A stretch of 64,000 nucleotides of DNA from Bacteroidales bacterium. GTDB taxonomy: Bacteria > Bacteroidota > Bacteroidia > Bacteroidales > UBA932. The notes beneath the pieces are model-generated. The model worked only from the letters and a program-made list of their open reading frames with translations, searched no databases and had not been told where the DNA came from. Within the stretch, counting starts at the first letter, position 1. Every line of letters begins with the position of its first letter. The position numbers and the translations under genes are program-made. The stretch lies in assembly GCA_024693285.1 (NCBI GenBank), contig JAILLE010000055.1:55379-119378 (forward strand), written 5' to 3'. Below are positions 26,120 through 34,891 of this stretch, piece by piece.

Positions 26120-26269
26120 TTATGAGAGGTCACCACCATCTTCCTCAGTACTGAGGTACTCAGTATGATTATTTTCATTAACAATGCTTCCGCTTAAAAC
26201 CTGGCCGCATTCAAGTTTCAACTTGATTTGCTCCATTTCCGGAGCTTCATAAATAAATTTCTTTTCCAT
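26120..26269 (-). CDS. Short peptide gene upstream of the fimbrillin-like lipoprotein
   Basis: ATG 26269 to TAA 26120-26122 encodes 49 residues, opening MEKKFIYEAPEMEQIKLKLE and ending STEEDGGDLS. Compared with the 42-aa ORF at 23080, YEAPEMEQIKLKLE parallels YEEPLAEILYLKLE, and both have an acidic, low-complexity C-terminus. It is not in itself exported. The start is about 90 bases downstream of a TAAATTTG promoter element at 26363-26370. Cotranscription with the large lipoprotein is likely. Confidence 0.62.
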   Translation of the reverse strand: MEKKFIYEAPEMEQIKLKLECGQVLSGSIVNENNHTEYLSTEEDGGDLS

Positions 26270-26362
26270 AAAAAAAACGTTTTTTTATATTTAATTAATT
26301 AACTTTTAATCACTTGCTTCAGGTGCACAACACGCTCACGCATGCGCATGCACGAAATCGTA

Positions 26363-26370
26363 CAAATTTA
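26363..26370 (-). promoter_or_regulatory. -7 promoter element for the peptide/fimbrillin-like unit
   Basis: The minus strand reads TAAATTTG, a full match to TAnnTTTG. The leader to the start at 26269 is about 90 nt. It includes the alternating palindrome GCATGCGCATGC at about 26339-26353. Confidence 0.55.
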
Positions 26371-26453
26371 AACAAAATTTTTTCTTATTTAAACAGTTTT
26401 AATGATTTTTTGTTTTTTACCTATATTCGCGTTGAACTCAACTGTTTATTCCT

Positions 26454-27917
26454 ATGAAAAAGACCCTTACCTTACTTCATTCCAACGATTTACACGGCGA
26501 TTTCCTGGCCGAGAAGGTTGACGATAAGTTGACCGGCGGCGTCTCGATGCTTTCCGGATATATCTCCAAGACCCGCAGAGAGGAGAAGAACGTGCTTTAC
26601 GCCATCTCAGGCGACATGTTCAAAGGCTCCCTTATCGATCAGGAATACAGGGGCATATCCACAATCGAGATCATGAACTTGCTGGCTCCTGACGTGGTCA
26701 CCCTGGGCAACCACGAAGTTGATTACGGCCTCGCCCACCTCCTGTTCCTGGAGAAGTGCGCCAAATTCCCGATCATCAACGCCAACATGTTCCTGACCAG
26801 CAACAACACAAGGTTGTTCAATTCCCACAGGATCATCGAGATCGACGGGATGAAGATAATGTTCATCGGCATCCTGACCGAGGATGTGCTGGAATATACT
26901 CGTAATGAGAAACTTATCAGTACGCTGGTCGGCATCAAGGACGCCGCGGAAGAGGTCGGAAGGATCTGCATGGCGTACCAGACGGTGGACATAGACCTAA
27001 CCGTCCTGCTGACTCATATCGGATTTGAGAATGACAAGGAACTTGCCGTTCAGCTGGACCCGGACTGGGGCGTTGACCTGATAATCGGCGGCCACTCCCA
27101 CACCTTGATCGACGAGCCGGCAGTAGTGGCGGGCATTCCCATCGTACAGGCCGCGGTCGGGACGGACCAGATCGGCCGCTTCGACCTGGTCATCGACACG
27201 GACACGAATTCCATCGACTCATATACCTGGAAACTCATCCCCATCAACGCCGACAACTGCCCCAGAGACCTCGAGCTGGAGAAGGTTGTGTACGAATACA
27301 AGACTATGACAGACGCTGTGTATGAGCAGGTTCTGACTCGTCTTGACGGCGTGTATACCCAGAAAAGGCGGAACCGGGATTCGATGCTCGGGCATCTCTT
27401 CACCGATATAGTCAAAGACGGCACCGGCGTCGATATCGTATTCATTTCCAGCGGCGCGATACGAGGCAAGGAACTTGGGGAACTGGTCACAAAAGGCGAC
27501 CTGAGAAAGGTCTATCCTTATGACAACAAGGTCGTCGAATTCATGATCACCGGGAAGCAACTGAGGGAGGCCCTGTTATGGATGTTCCGTGACGAGTCCA
27601 TCGACGCTCCAGACGATGGTGGGGAGTTCTACCAATTGTCCAAAGGCGTCAAGGTTGTCTACGACCAGAAAACACACAGCATCGAGACGCTGGAGTTGAA
27701 TGGCCGGAGTGTCCAGGACGATGACATGTTAAAGATCGCGATGGGCGACTTCCACTACGCCAACATCGAGCATTTCCTCCATCTCAAGAAGGAAGACATC
27801 TTAAAAAACGGTCGTGTGAAGACGCTTTCCTCTTCAGGTTATGTGATCATCGAAGAGAGGATGAGCGGCGTTCCCCTTATCCGAGTGAACAAAGAGGAAC
27901 GCATCATCATCAAATAA
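26454..27917 (+). CDS. 5'-nucleotidase/UshA-family metallophosphoesterase, no signal peptide
   Basis: A 487-residue protein. Metal-binding motifs of the calcineurin-like domain are in order: LLHSNDLHGDF, SGDMFKGS, TLGNHEVDYG, and GGHSHTL with LLTHIG before it. The C-terminal 5'-nucleotidase domain is recognised by IVFISSGAIRGK and DLRKVYPYDNKVVEF. Secreted relatives hydrolyse nucleotides or UDP-sugars, but this one starts directly at MKKTLTLLHSNDLHGD and so should be cytoplasmic. The upstream TATATTCG at about 26424 resembles the -7 box. The neighbour downstream is convergent, with 1 base between the two stop codons. Confidence 0.9.
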   Translation: MKKTLTLLHSNDLHGDFLAEKVDDKLTGGVSMLSGYISKTRREEKNVLYAISGDMFKGSLIDQEYRGISTIEIMNLLAPDVVTLGNHEVDYGLAHLLFLEKCAKFPIINANMFLTSNNTRLFNSHRIIEIDGMKIMFIGILTEDVLEYTRNEKLISTLVGIKDAAEEVGRICMAYQTVDIDLTVLLTHIGFENDKELAVQLDPDWGVDLIIGGHSHTLIDEPAVVAGIPIVQAAVGTDQIGRFDLVIDTDTNSIDSYTWKLIPINADNCPRDLELEKVVYEYKTMTDAVYEQVLTRLDGVYTQKRRNRDSMLGHLFTDIVKDGTGVDIVFISSGAIRGKELGELVTKGDLRKVYPYDNKVVEFMITGKQLREALLWMFRDESIDAPDDGGEFYQLSKGVKVVYDQKTHSIETLELNGRSVQDDDMLKIAMGDFHYANIEHFLHLKKEDILKNGRVKTLSSSGYVIIEERMSGVPLIRVNKEERIIIK

Positions 27918-27918
27918 G

Positions 27919-29307
27919 TTACTTCACCTTTATTTTCAGGCACCAGATGTGCTCACAGGGCGGGTTCTTCCTTAAGGACTCGGGAATTGTCACAAGCATT
28001 CCTCCTTCGGGAGCCTTGGCCCATTTCAGCGGCTTTTTGGAACCCATCAGCTGCACGCCCTTGGACGATGTGGCGGTGAAAGAAGGAACCTTGATCACAG
28101 CCGGCAAAGTCTCTTCCGCTCCCTCTTCAGGGACATAGAAGGCATACACGTAATCGCCCTTCCGGGTGTAATACACATTGCCGTCTTGATAAGGCTCGAC
28201 AGCTTTCGTAGCATAAATACCATCGGAGTTGACTTGCATCCAATCCCCTATTCCTTTAAGACGATCATAAGCTTTATCCTCTAGAGTTCCGTCTGGCCCA
28301 GGTCCGACATTGAGCAGGAAATTACCTCCACGGGACACAATCTGGACAAGCATCGTGAGCAGAGTCTTAGTGGATTTGTACTCCAGATTCGGTCTGTATG
28401 ACCAGCTGTAAGTCATTGTGACACAAGACTCCCAAGGATAATCAAGGGCCTTCTCCGGGATAGTCTGCTCCGGAGTCTGGTAGTTCTCCCAGATGTTGCG
28501 CTGGCCGCGGGCAACCATAATCATCCCGGGCTGGTTGCCTCGGACGACCTTGGCGAAGCGTTCCCAATCGTGTTTTGCCTCTCCGCTGTCATCTGTGACC
28601 GGCATATCGTACCACATCAGGTAAAGGTCGCCATATTCACCGGAAGTCAACTCATTAAGCTGCGCGGCGACATAATCCTGGTAAGCGGCCCATTTCTCCG
28701 GGTGCTCGGAAGCCTTGTAATTTGCCCTGGTGCTCTTGGGAGGGAACCTCCTCCACCAGAAATCGTTGCTGTGCCAGTCTGGAATCGAGAAATACGCCCC
28801 GGCCTTGATGCCCCTGGCGCGATAGGCGTCAAAGACTTCCTTGGCGATATTCGCCCTCGGGTCCGAATGGAAAGCGCAGCCCTCATCAGTTACCTTGTAA
28901 TCAGTCTGATGCGTGTCGAACATGCAGAAGCCATCATGATGCTTGGTTGTGAATACGACGTATTTCATTCCGGCGTATTTCGCCGCGTCAGCCCATTTCC
29001 CGGGATCGAATTTCACAGGGTTGAACGTGTCCTTCAGATGCTCATACGCATTGACATATTCAAAGTAATCCATATCCCTCTCGCTTCTGGCCTTGTACTG
29101 CCAGGAAACGTCGTCGGGAGCCAATGACCAGGACTCGACGACACCCCACTGGCTATATGCGCCCCAATGGATGAACATTCCGAACTTAAGGTCCTGCCAT
29201 TCGGCAAGCCTGGCCTTAACATCTTCCTCCACCGGAGGGATATACTGCGCCCGCACCGCTGTAACAGTCAGCAGCAGAGCCACAATCAAAAAAGAAGTCT
29301 TTCTCAT
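27919..29307 (-). CDS. Alpha-L-fucosidase, GH29
   Basis: A 462-residue enzyme from ATG 29307 (an upstream ATG at 29331 would spoil the signal peptide). The signal peptide ends VRAQ. GH29 features include LKFGMFIHWGAYSQWG, KYVVFTTKHHDGFCMFD, and a nucleophile-region LYLMWYDMPV with the Asp kept. A C-terminal beta sandwich follows at about residues 370-462 (YYTRKGDYVYAFYVPEEG). It removes terminal L-fucose from glycans or plant/host oligosaccharides, probably in the periplasm. No SusC/D pair is adjacent, but a beta-helix lipoprotein lies divergently upstream and may act on the same glycan. Confidence 0.92.
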   Translation of the reverse strand: MRKTSFLIVALLLTVTAVRAQYIPPVEEDVKARLAEWQDLKFGMFIHWGAYSQWGVVESWSLAPDDVSWQYKARSERDMDYFEYVNAYEHLKDTFNPVKFDPGKWADAAKYAGMKYVVFTTKHHDGFCMFDTHQTDYKVTDEGCAFHSDPRANIAKEVFDAYRARGIKAGAYFSIPDWHSNDFWWRRFPPKSTRANYKASEHPEKWAAYQDYVAAQLNELTSGEYGDLYLMWYDMPVTDDSGEAKHDWERFAKVVRGNQPGMIMVARGQRNIWENYQTPEQTIPEKALDYPWESCVTMTYSWSYRPNLEYKSTKTLLTMLVQIVSRGGNFLLNVGPGPDGTLEDKAYDRLKGIGDWMQVNSDGIYATKAVEPYQDGNVYYTRKGDYVYAFYVPEEGAEETLPAVIKVPSFTATSSKGVQLMGSKKPLKWAKAPEGGMLVTIPESLRKNPPCEHIWCLKIKVK

Positions 29308-29391
29308 AATGCATAACTTTATTTGCTCCACTAATTTAAACGTTATTGATAAAAAACAGAAATAAAATTATCTTTATAAAAAAATGTGGAC

Positions 29392-30744
29392 ATGAGAGTG
29401 TTTCTGAAATATTCAGCGCTGACGGTGCTTTTTGTTTTTTTGTGCTCCTGCGAGCGAGGGGTTAAATACGCCGACAAATACGGTTTCCTGCCCGGCAACG
29501 ACGCCATGGCCAACTCCGAGGCCTTCCAGCACTGCCTGGACGGAGGCGGCAAGATCGTTGTCCGAAAGGAAGGAGTCTACGACATCTGCCGGACTCTCTT
29601 TCTGGACTCCGGAACTGACCTCTCTTTCGCCGACGGAGTAATCCTCAACAGGACAAAAGATCCGGAAGGCGTCGTGGCCCGTCATGTGTTCCTGAACAGG
29701 GGCGCACTGACCCGTGAATATGACGAAGATATCAGCATCTCCGGCCTGAATATCCGCTGCAACGATCTGTACAACGGCACTGACATCCCACTCATCGTAG
29801 GGATGTCCTGCCAAGTCGGATTCTTCTATATTAAGAACTTGAAAATCAACAACTTCACGATGCTCGACCTGCCTGTCCACGACTTCGGTATACAGATTTG
29901 CACTTTCGAAAACGCCACCGTGGAGAACGTCCACATCGAGGGCATGAAAGACGCCGTCCATTTCGGACCGGGAAAGGGTTTTGTCGTGCGCCATGGCATA
30001 TTCAAGACATATGATGACCCGATAGCGCTCAACGCCCAGGACTACACCACCAGCAACCCGGAAATGGGCTGGATAGAGGACGGATTGATCGAGGATTGCG
30101 TCGATCTGGACGACCCTGAGCATGGCACGACCGGGTTCTTTGTCCGCCTGCTGGCTGGAGCGTGGAAAGATTGGTCTGAGGGAATGGATATCCAGTCATC
30201 CGGTGACGCTGTTGTATCCGAAGGGCGTATCTACCGCTCCAACGGACCCAAGGTGAAGCAGAATTATGTGTCCACCGAACGGCCCACGCATCTGTCTGGA
30301 ACCCAGACATATCCGGACGGAATCACCTGGACTATGTCGCAGGACCGGAACGTCTGCTACAACTGCGGAGTACGGAATGTCATATTCAGGGACATCCGCC
30401 TGGCCAAGAAGCGCCCGGTGGCCATCTGCCTCCACTTCGACCATGACCAGTATTCCCGGAGCTATTATCCCTACGCCGAGCCCCCGGTCCAGAGCAACAT
30501 CGTGTTCGAGAGGGTCTCTGTCGAGAATGAGATTCCGGTCCTGATCCAGTGCCGGCCACCTCAAGACAGCCTGATCCTTCGTGATTGCGAAGTAGGCAGC
30601 AGCCAAGTCCGTATCCTGGACGCGATAGACGCCCCCGGAATGCGGTATGACACCACGCTAATACGCTTGGAGAGAATTAGTTCCGACTCCCCTGCCGAGT
30701 TTGTCTACGCCCCTACTCGTCCAATAAAAGTGGTCAGCGACTGA
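29392..30744 (+). CDS. Right-handed parallel beta-helix (pectin-lyase-fold) lipoprotein
   Basis: ATG 29392 is chosen over GTG 29386 because it begins directly with the signal peptide; the lipobox is FLCSC. The opening YGFLPGNDAMANSEAFQHCL is the usual start of GH28-like and related beta-helix proteins. The coils carry phrases such as NLKINNFTMLDLPVHDFGIQ, VENVHIEGMKDAVHF, VRHGIFKTYDDPIALNAQ. Several DD and DDP pairs could be catalytic, but the exact GH28 or lyase residues are not clear. It probably binds or cleaves a pectic or other polysaccharide at the cell surface. It is divergent from the fucosidase gene. Confidence 0.8.
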   Translation: MRVFLKYSALTVLFVFLCSCERGVKYADKYGFLPGNDAMANSEAFQHCLDGGGKIVVRKEGVYDICRTLFLDSGTDLSFADGVILNRTKDPEGVVARHVFLNRGALTREYDEDISISGLNIRCNDLYNGTDIPLIVGMSCQVGFFYIKNLKINNFTMLDLPVHDFGIQICTFENATVENVHIEGMKDAVHFGPGKGFVVRHGIFKTYDDPIALNAQDYTTSNPEMGWIEDGLIEDCVDLDDPEHGTTGFFVRLLAGAWKDWSEGMDIQSSGDAVVSEGRIYRSNGPKVKQNYVSTERPTHLSGTQTYPDGITWTMSQDRNVCYNCGVRNVIFRDIRLAKKRPVAICLHFDHDQYSRSYYPYAEPPVQSNIVFERVSVENEIPVLIQCRPPQDSLILRDCEVGSSQVRILDAIDAPGMRYDTTLIRLERISSDSPAEFVYAPTRPIKVVSD

Positions 30745-30746
30745 CG

Positions 30747-31850
30747 CTATTCCACGACCATATCGAACTGGTCGTAAGGGGCGGTGCGATGGGCGAGGTG
30801 CTTTGTGGAAGGAGATATTCCGAATAGAGGGGAATATGTCCGGACCTTGATAGTCTTGCCGTCGGGCATGAACTCGAGAATACGGATCCATCCGTCTCCC
30901 CCGTTGCCTTCCCAGCCGCCACCAAGCGTCTGGACGTTGAACATCATCTGGTGGACATTCTTCCCGGCGATATTCTTATCGACCCTATAGGCCGTGCTGA
31001 GCTCGTTATCCTCCTCAATATTCTTTGAGGGAGAAGGCCTTCCGGTGTGGCCGCAAATCACCAGACGGATGTTCGGTACCTTGCTCACAAGGTTCTCCCA
31101 AAGCATCTTGCCGGAGTGGTTCCCCTCCTGTTTGGTGACCCAATATCCTTCATTTTCAGTGTATTCCGCAGTCTTTTCCTGAAGATAGGAATGTGTGATA
31201 TAGACCACATAATCATCCTTGTACTTGTCTGAAGTGACCAGCTTTCTGGCCCACTCGACAGCCTCGGCTGAAGGGGCGAACTCGGAGCTGATAACCAGAA
31301 TCTTATGCTTCCAGCCCGGCATCTCGAACTCGAATGCGGCGTTCTCGAGGGAGGCATGACCCAAGCGGTTGTGGAACTCGGCTTTCAGGCAATCCACGTA
31401 GGCCCGATTCCTTTCGAAAGAAATGTATTTCGGGTATTCAGTGTTGTAGTTCTCGCTGCGCTGGAATCCGTAGTCGTGGTTACCGCCACACGAGATGAAC
31501 GGAACCTTGTTGTCTATCCTCTCCAGCGAGCGGCTGATGCTTTCCCACATCTGCACACTGCTCTGGTTCAGCATGTTCCGGTTCAAGGCATTGTTCTCGT
31601 TCTGCTCCACGAGGTCTCCCGTGCATAGAACAGCTTTGATATTCAGGTGCTCGACATTGTCCGCCACCCAGAGAGTGGTCAACTCGAAAATCGGCTGGTT
31701 GATGTCGTACTTGACATAGCCCTGCGGATCGCCGAACAGGATGAATGTGGATGCCCCGGGATCAGTAAGGTCCTGACGGTCAGCCCTATCCTGGGCATAA
31801 GATGTGGCACAGGCAATCACCACCGCCACCATTAAAACCAAACGTCTCAT
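30747..31850 (-). CDS. Exported calcineurin-like metallophosphoesterase
   Basis: ATG 31850 gives a signal peptide ending TSYAQ and a protein of 367 residues. Metal-ligand motifs are in order: FILFGDPQGYV, LCTGDLVEQN, FISCGGNHDYG, YITHSYLQ and LVICGHTGRPS. This is a periplasmic member of the family; the substrate cannot be told. The 3' end is convergent with the beta-helix gene, 2 bases apart. Confidence 0.88.
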   Translation of the reverse strand: MRRLVLMVAVVIACATSYAQDRADRQDLTDPGASTFILFGDPQGYVKYDINQPIFELTTLWVADNVEHLNIKAVLCTGDLVEQNENNALNRNMLNQSSVQMWESISRSLERIDNKVPFISCGGNHDYGFQRSENYNTEYPKYISFERNRAYVDCLKAEFHNRLGHASLENAAFEFEMPGWKHKILVISSEFAPSAEAVEWARKLVTSDKYKDDYVVYITHSYLQEKTAEYTENEGYWVTKQEGNHSGKMLWENLVSKVPNIRLVICGHTGRPSPSKNIEEDNELSTAYRVDKNIAGKNVHQMMFNVQTLGGGWEGNGGDGWIRILEFMPDGKTIKVRTYSPLFGISPSTKHLAHRTAPYDQFDMVVE

Positions 31851-31899
31851 ATCGCTAATACCTTGATCATATCCACAAATATACAAAAACCTCGTCACT

Positions 31900-32030
31900 A
31901 ACCGCACCCCAATCCCTCGCCCGGTGCTCTTAACCCCCTAAAACCGCCCTGACCGCACGTAAAGCCCTCAACCCGTGCGGTTAGCCAGCAAAAACCACGA
32001 CAAACGCACCAGAAATCGTTAATTGGTGCG
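31900..32030. repeat. REP-like palindromes upstream of the first RAYT
   Basis: Three stems lie in tandem: ACCGCACC 31901-31908 with an imperfect partner GGTGC at 31923, ACCGCACG 31952-31959 with CGTGCGGT 31974-31981, and CGCACC 32005-32010 with GGTGCG 32025-32030. Each loop is about 14 bases. The same element, with a perfect 8-bp stem, lies downstream of the transposase at 33023-33052. Confidence 0.85.
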
Positions 32031-32058
32031 GTCAAGTCAATCTGGCGACTGTTTTTGC

Positions 32059-32066
32059 TATATTTG
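32059..32066 (+). promoter_or_regulatory. -7 element of the first RAYT gene
   Basis: TATATTTG fits TAnnTTTG exactly and lies 18 bases before ATG 32084. Confidence 0.6.
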
Positions 32067-32083
32067 TAAACGATAACTTAAAA

Positions 32084-33022
32084 ATGAAAAGCTTCATGTA
32101 TAATCAATTTTCACAACCTGAGATCAGGTTCAGCAAAGCCAAGCCCTTCCACCATCTCCACACAACCCCAATAGAAGATGATGTCCTATTCGCAGACGAG
32201 AAGGATTTCATCCTGGTCAACAATATGATCGCGATCTCAGCATTAAGAGCTGGCTGCAAAATACTGGCATTCGCGATTATGTCCAACCACCTGCACTTTA
32301 TCCTTGAAGGGTCTAAAGCCGAGTGCATGGCGTTTTTCGAAGACCTTTATGCCCAGTTGTACAGGTTATTCCGCAGGTATGGCAAAGGGGATCTTGTGAA
32401 GAGAATGCAGCCTGGCCTAACACCAATCACCAGCCTAAAGCAGCTTCGTGACGAGATCGCTTACGTAATCCGTAACCCGTTCGTAGTCAGGTACGATGTC
32501 AACCCGTTATCGTTCCGGTGGTGCTCCGGATTCCTTTATTTCAATCCCATGCTTGACAAGGGTGGAGTATCGGCAGAAACTCTAAAAGGCAGGGCGTTAA
32601 GGGAGTTCACCCGCTCCAGATTGTTAGACGAAATAGATTCAAGGATACTCGTTAAAGACGGCGTGGCGAACCCGGCATCTTTTGTGGATTATGAGCGTGC
32701 GATGGAGTTTTTCGACAATGCCAGGCAATTCGTGATGTGGGTATTGAAAAATGTGGAAGGTCAGGTGGAAACCGCACTAAAATATGGCGAAAGGCCTAAT
32801 CTGAATGATGAGGAGATGCTGTCGGTCACCTTCAAGATCTGCAAAAGCGTATTCCTTACAAATTCTCCCAAAGACCTTTCGCTTGAGAAAAAGAAACAAC
32901 TCGCCCTTAAGTTGAAAAACGAATATTACGGTTCGAACAGCCAAGTGGCCCGTTGCGCTAACCTGCCTATTTCGGTTGTCGACACAATGTTTCCCCTCTC
33001 CTCCCGCACCACGAAAAACTAA
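32084..33022 (+). CDS. REP-associated tyrosine transposase (Y1/RAYT), copy 1
   Basis: A 312-residue protein. The HUH motif is H69-L-H71 in FAIMSNHLHFILEG, and the catalytic Tyr is probably Y127 in IAYVIRNPF. These are the marks of Y1 (IS200/IS605-like) transposases of the RAYT group. A C-terminal helical part (LSLEKKKQLALKLKNEYY, QVARCANLPISVVDTM) looks like an HTH domain and is similar in plan to that of the second RAYT at 45333. The gene is flanked by GC-rich palindromes on both sides. RAYTs usually do not move themselves but spread REP palindromes. The alternative start is ATG 32096. Confidence 0.87.
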   Translation: MKSFMYNQFSQPEIRFSKAKPFHHLHTTPIEDDVLFADEKDFILVNNMIAISALRAGCKILAFAIMSNHLHFILEGSKAECMAFFEDLYAQLYRLFRRYGKGDLVKRMQPGLTPITSLKQLRDEIAYVIRNPFVVRYDVNPLSFRWCSGFLYFNPMLDKGGVSAETLKGRALREFTRSRLLDEIDSRILVKDGVANPASFVDYERAMEFFDNARQFVMWVLKNVEGQVETALKYGERPNLNDEEMLSVTFKICKSVFLTNSPKDLSLEKKKQLALKLKNEYYGSNSQVARCANLPISVVDTMFPLSSRTTKN

Positions 33023-33105
33023 ACCGCACCCCAATCCCCCGCCCGGTGCGGTAAAGCCCATATAACCGCCCTGACCGCACAGAAAGCCATCAACCGGTGC
33101 TTTCG
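33023..33105. repeat. REP-like palindromes downstream of the first RAYT
   Basis: ACCGCACC 33023-33030 pairs with GGTGCGGT 33045-33052, a perfect 8-bp stem with a 14-base loop (CCAATCCCCCGCCC). A second, imperfect unit is at 33073-33105 (ACCGCAC ... CCGGTGC). The sequence AACCGCACCCCAATCCC is shared with the upstream set at 31900. Confidence 0.85.
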
Positions 33106-33134
33106 GGTGAACAACAGTGCCTGAAAGATAATTT

Positions 33135-33245
33135 GCCTGAATGGCAAACTGACTGAGCGGTAAAAGACTGAGCGGTAAAAAGACTGAGTGGCAAACCGCC
33201 CAAATGGTAAACCGCTCGAATGACAAACAGCCTGAATGATAAATT
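33135..33245. repeat. Degenerate 16-bp tandem repeats
   Basis: Seven units start at 33135, 33151, 33166, 33182, 33198, 33214 and 33230; all are 16 bp except the second (15 bp). The consensus is about GCCTGAATGGCAAACC with varied third parts. The last unit ends 1 base before the stop codon of the ABC exporter gene (33247-33249). The array sits between the RAYT palindromes and that gene. Confidence 0.85.
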
Positions 33246-33246
33246 C

Positions 33247-34878
33247 CTAAAGGGTGACGACATCGTCGGCGATGCGGGTGGCGGCCGGTCTGTGGGAGAT
33301 GAAAACAATCGTTTTCGACCCGGCGAAAGCCTTGTGGATATTGTCAAGCAGCCGCTCCTCTGTCTCCATGTCCAGCGCCGAAGTGGCCTCATCGAGAATC
33401 ATCACACCGCCAGGATGAAGCAAGGCCCTGGCGATTGCTACACGCTGGCACTGACCCTCAGAAAGGCCAGAGCCGCTCTCACCGCAAATGGTGTCAAGAC
33501 CGGCAGGAAGCTCGAAAACAAATTCAGCAGCCGCAAGGCGCAGAGCTTCAGTCATTTCCGCCTCAGTAGCCGACGGGTTGACGAGCAGGAGGTTCTCCCG
33601 GATTGTCCCGCTCATCAAGCTGTTCCCTTGCGGAACATAAGTGAAATTGCAACGAGTGTCGGCATCAGCGGGATGGGATTTGCCATCAGATGAATACAAC
33701 TGAACCGCCCCCGAAGTAGGCTTCAGAAGGCCAAGCATCAAACGGGTGAGAGTACTCTTCCCCACACCGGTTGGGCCAGCCAAAACAGTAAGGCTGCCAG
33801 GCTTGAAGTCATAAGAGAAGTTATTTACAACCGGAGGATCCGGGGAATATGCGAAGGTCACGCCATCAATACGAATACCGGGAGCGGAAGAGAACAAGAA
33901 ATCACCATGGTAACGCTCAATCTGGAGATCCTCAAGCTCAAGGAGACGCTCCACAGAGGTAAGGGACTTAATGAACGCGGGCACCTGACGGCCGAGTTCA
34001 GCGATCGGTCTCTGTACCTGTCCGACAAGCTGAAGGAAAGCGGTCATCATACCGTAAGTGACTGTCCCACTCTTGATTCCGTAGATTCCCCATAGGAAGG
34101 CGGCAGCATATCCCCCCATGAATCCGAGGCTCATGAAGCCACGGGCGACAGCGTTATAATTCAGCTGCTTGAATGTATTACGCCGGAGAAGCTCCTGGAT
34201 ATCCGCCAATCTTGAAACCACATTACCGACCCCGAATAAGGTCAGTACCAGCACCCTGTTCTGAAGATTCTCCTGAAGCAGCTGCTGCACCTCGCTGTCC
34301 TCAGAACGAATCAACAAGTTCAACTCACGGATCTTCTTGAAATACATCTTGGATCCTACCACCGCCACAATCATCAAAAGAATCAACATCCAAAGCAGTG
34401 AAGGGGCCATACTAAGTAAAAATACTGAGGCCGCCACAAGCTGAATGCCAGTCAGTACTATATCCGGCATACGGGTGCAGATCAAGTCAGTAAGAATCTG
34501 GACATCATCTTCAAGACGATTGACGATATCCCCGGACTTGAAAGCCTCACGACCGTTCCAGCGGGATCTGAGCACATGGGAGAAGAATCCCAGCCTCATC
34601 TCATTCTGGGTCTTGACTATATTGTAGGCTTCCCAGTAATTAGCGGCGATCCCACAAATCAGCTGGACCAACATGATCCCGATAAGAATCCAGACATGCT
34701 CCGACAGGTCGGCTTCAACCACCCCCGTCACTATGTCCACCAACCGCTTGCAGATCCAGACGAATCCAAGTGAGGCGGAGATCCGGACAATACCGATGAT
34801 AACAGTAATCGAATCCCTCCCAAGCACAGGCTTGGAGAGCCTCATCAATCCTCTCATGCACGTCCGGAAATCTTTCAT
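33247..34878 (-). CDS. ABC exporter (type IV-like, fused membrane and ATPase domains), C-terminus short
   Basis: A 543-residue half-transporter. Six membrane helices occupy residues about 15-300. The ATPase domain has Walker A GPTGVGKST, Q-loop region TYVPQGNS, signature [14 protein letters not shown], Walker B VMILDEATSALD and switch His in FISHRPAA. It ends ADDVVTL right after the strand where relatives continue with about 25 more residues (a strand ending in G-x-I-x-E-x-G). The stop coincides with the 16-bp repeat array, so truncation by the repeats is possible. No C39 peptidase domain is present. It belongs to the HPrK/S24/PqqD cluster: 13 bases separate it from the PqqD gene. Confidence 0.88.
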   Translation of the reverse strand: MKDFRTCMRGLMRLSKPVLGRDSITVIIGIVRISASLGFVWICKRLVDIVTGVVEADLSEHVWILIGIMLVQLICGIAANYWEAYNIVKTQNEMRLGFFSHVLRSRWNGREAFKSGDIVNRLEDDVQILTDLICTRMPDIVLTGIQLVAASVFLLSMAPSLLWMLILLMIVAVVGSKMYFKKIRELNLLIRSEDSEVQQLLQENLQNRVLVLTLFGVGNVVSRLADIQELLRRNTFKQLNYNAVARGFMSLGFMGGYAAAFLWGIYGIKSGTVTYGMMTAFLQLVGQVQRPIAELGRQVPAFIKSLTSVERLLELEDLQIERYHGDFLFSSAPGIRIDGVTFAYSPDPPVVNNFSYDFKPGSLTVLAGPTGVGKSTLTRLMLGLLKPTSGAVQLYSSDGKSHPADADTRCNFTYVPQGNSLMSGTIRENLLLVNPSATEAEMTEALRLAAAEFVFELPAGLDTICGESGSGLSEGQCQRVAIARALLHPGGVMILDEATSALDMETEERLLDNIHKAFAGSKTIVFISHRPAATRIADDVVTL

Positions 34879-34891
34879 CTAACGGAACAAC

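Noticed and set aside
32777..33226. Minus-strand ORF over the end of the first RAYT and its palindromes
   Set aside because: It crosses the palindromes and the 16-bp repeats and overlaps a supported gene; no family features.
33120..33246. RiPP precursor gene in the repeat tract next to the ABC exporter
   Set aside because: The minus-strand frame is repetitive DNA with 15-16-bp units that change frame, with no leader-core structure.
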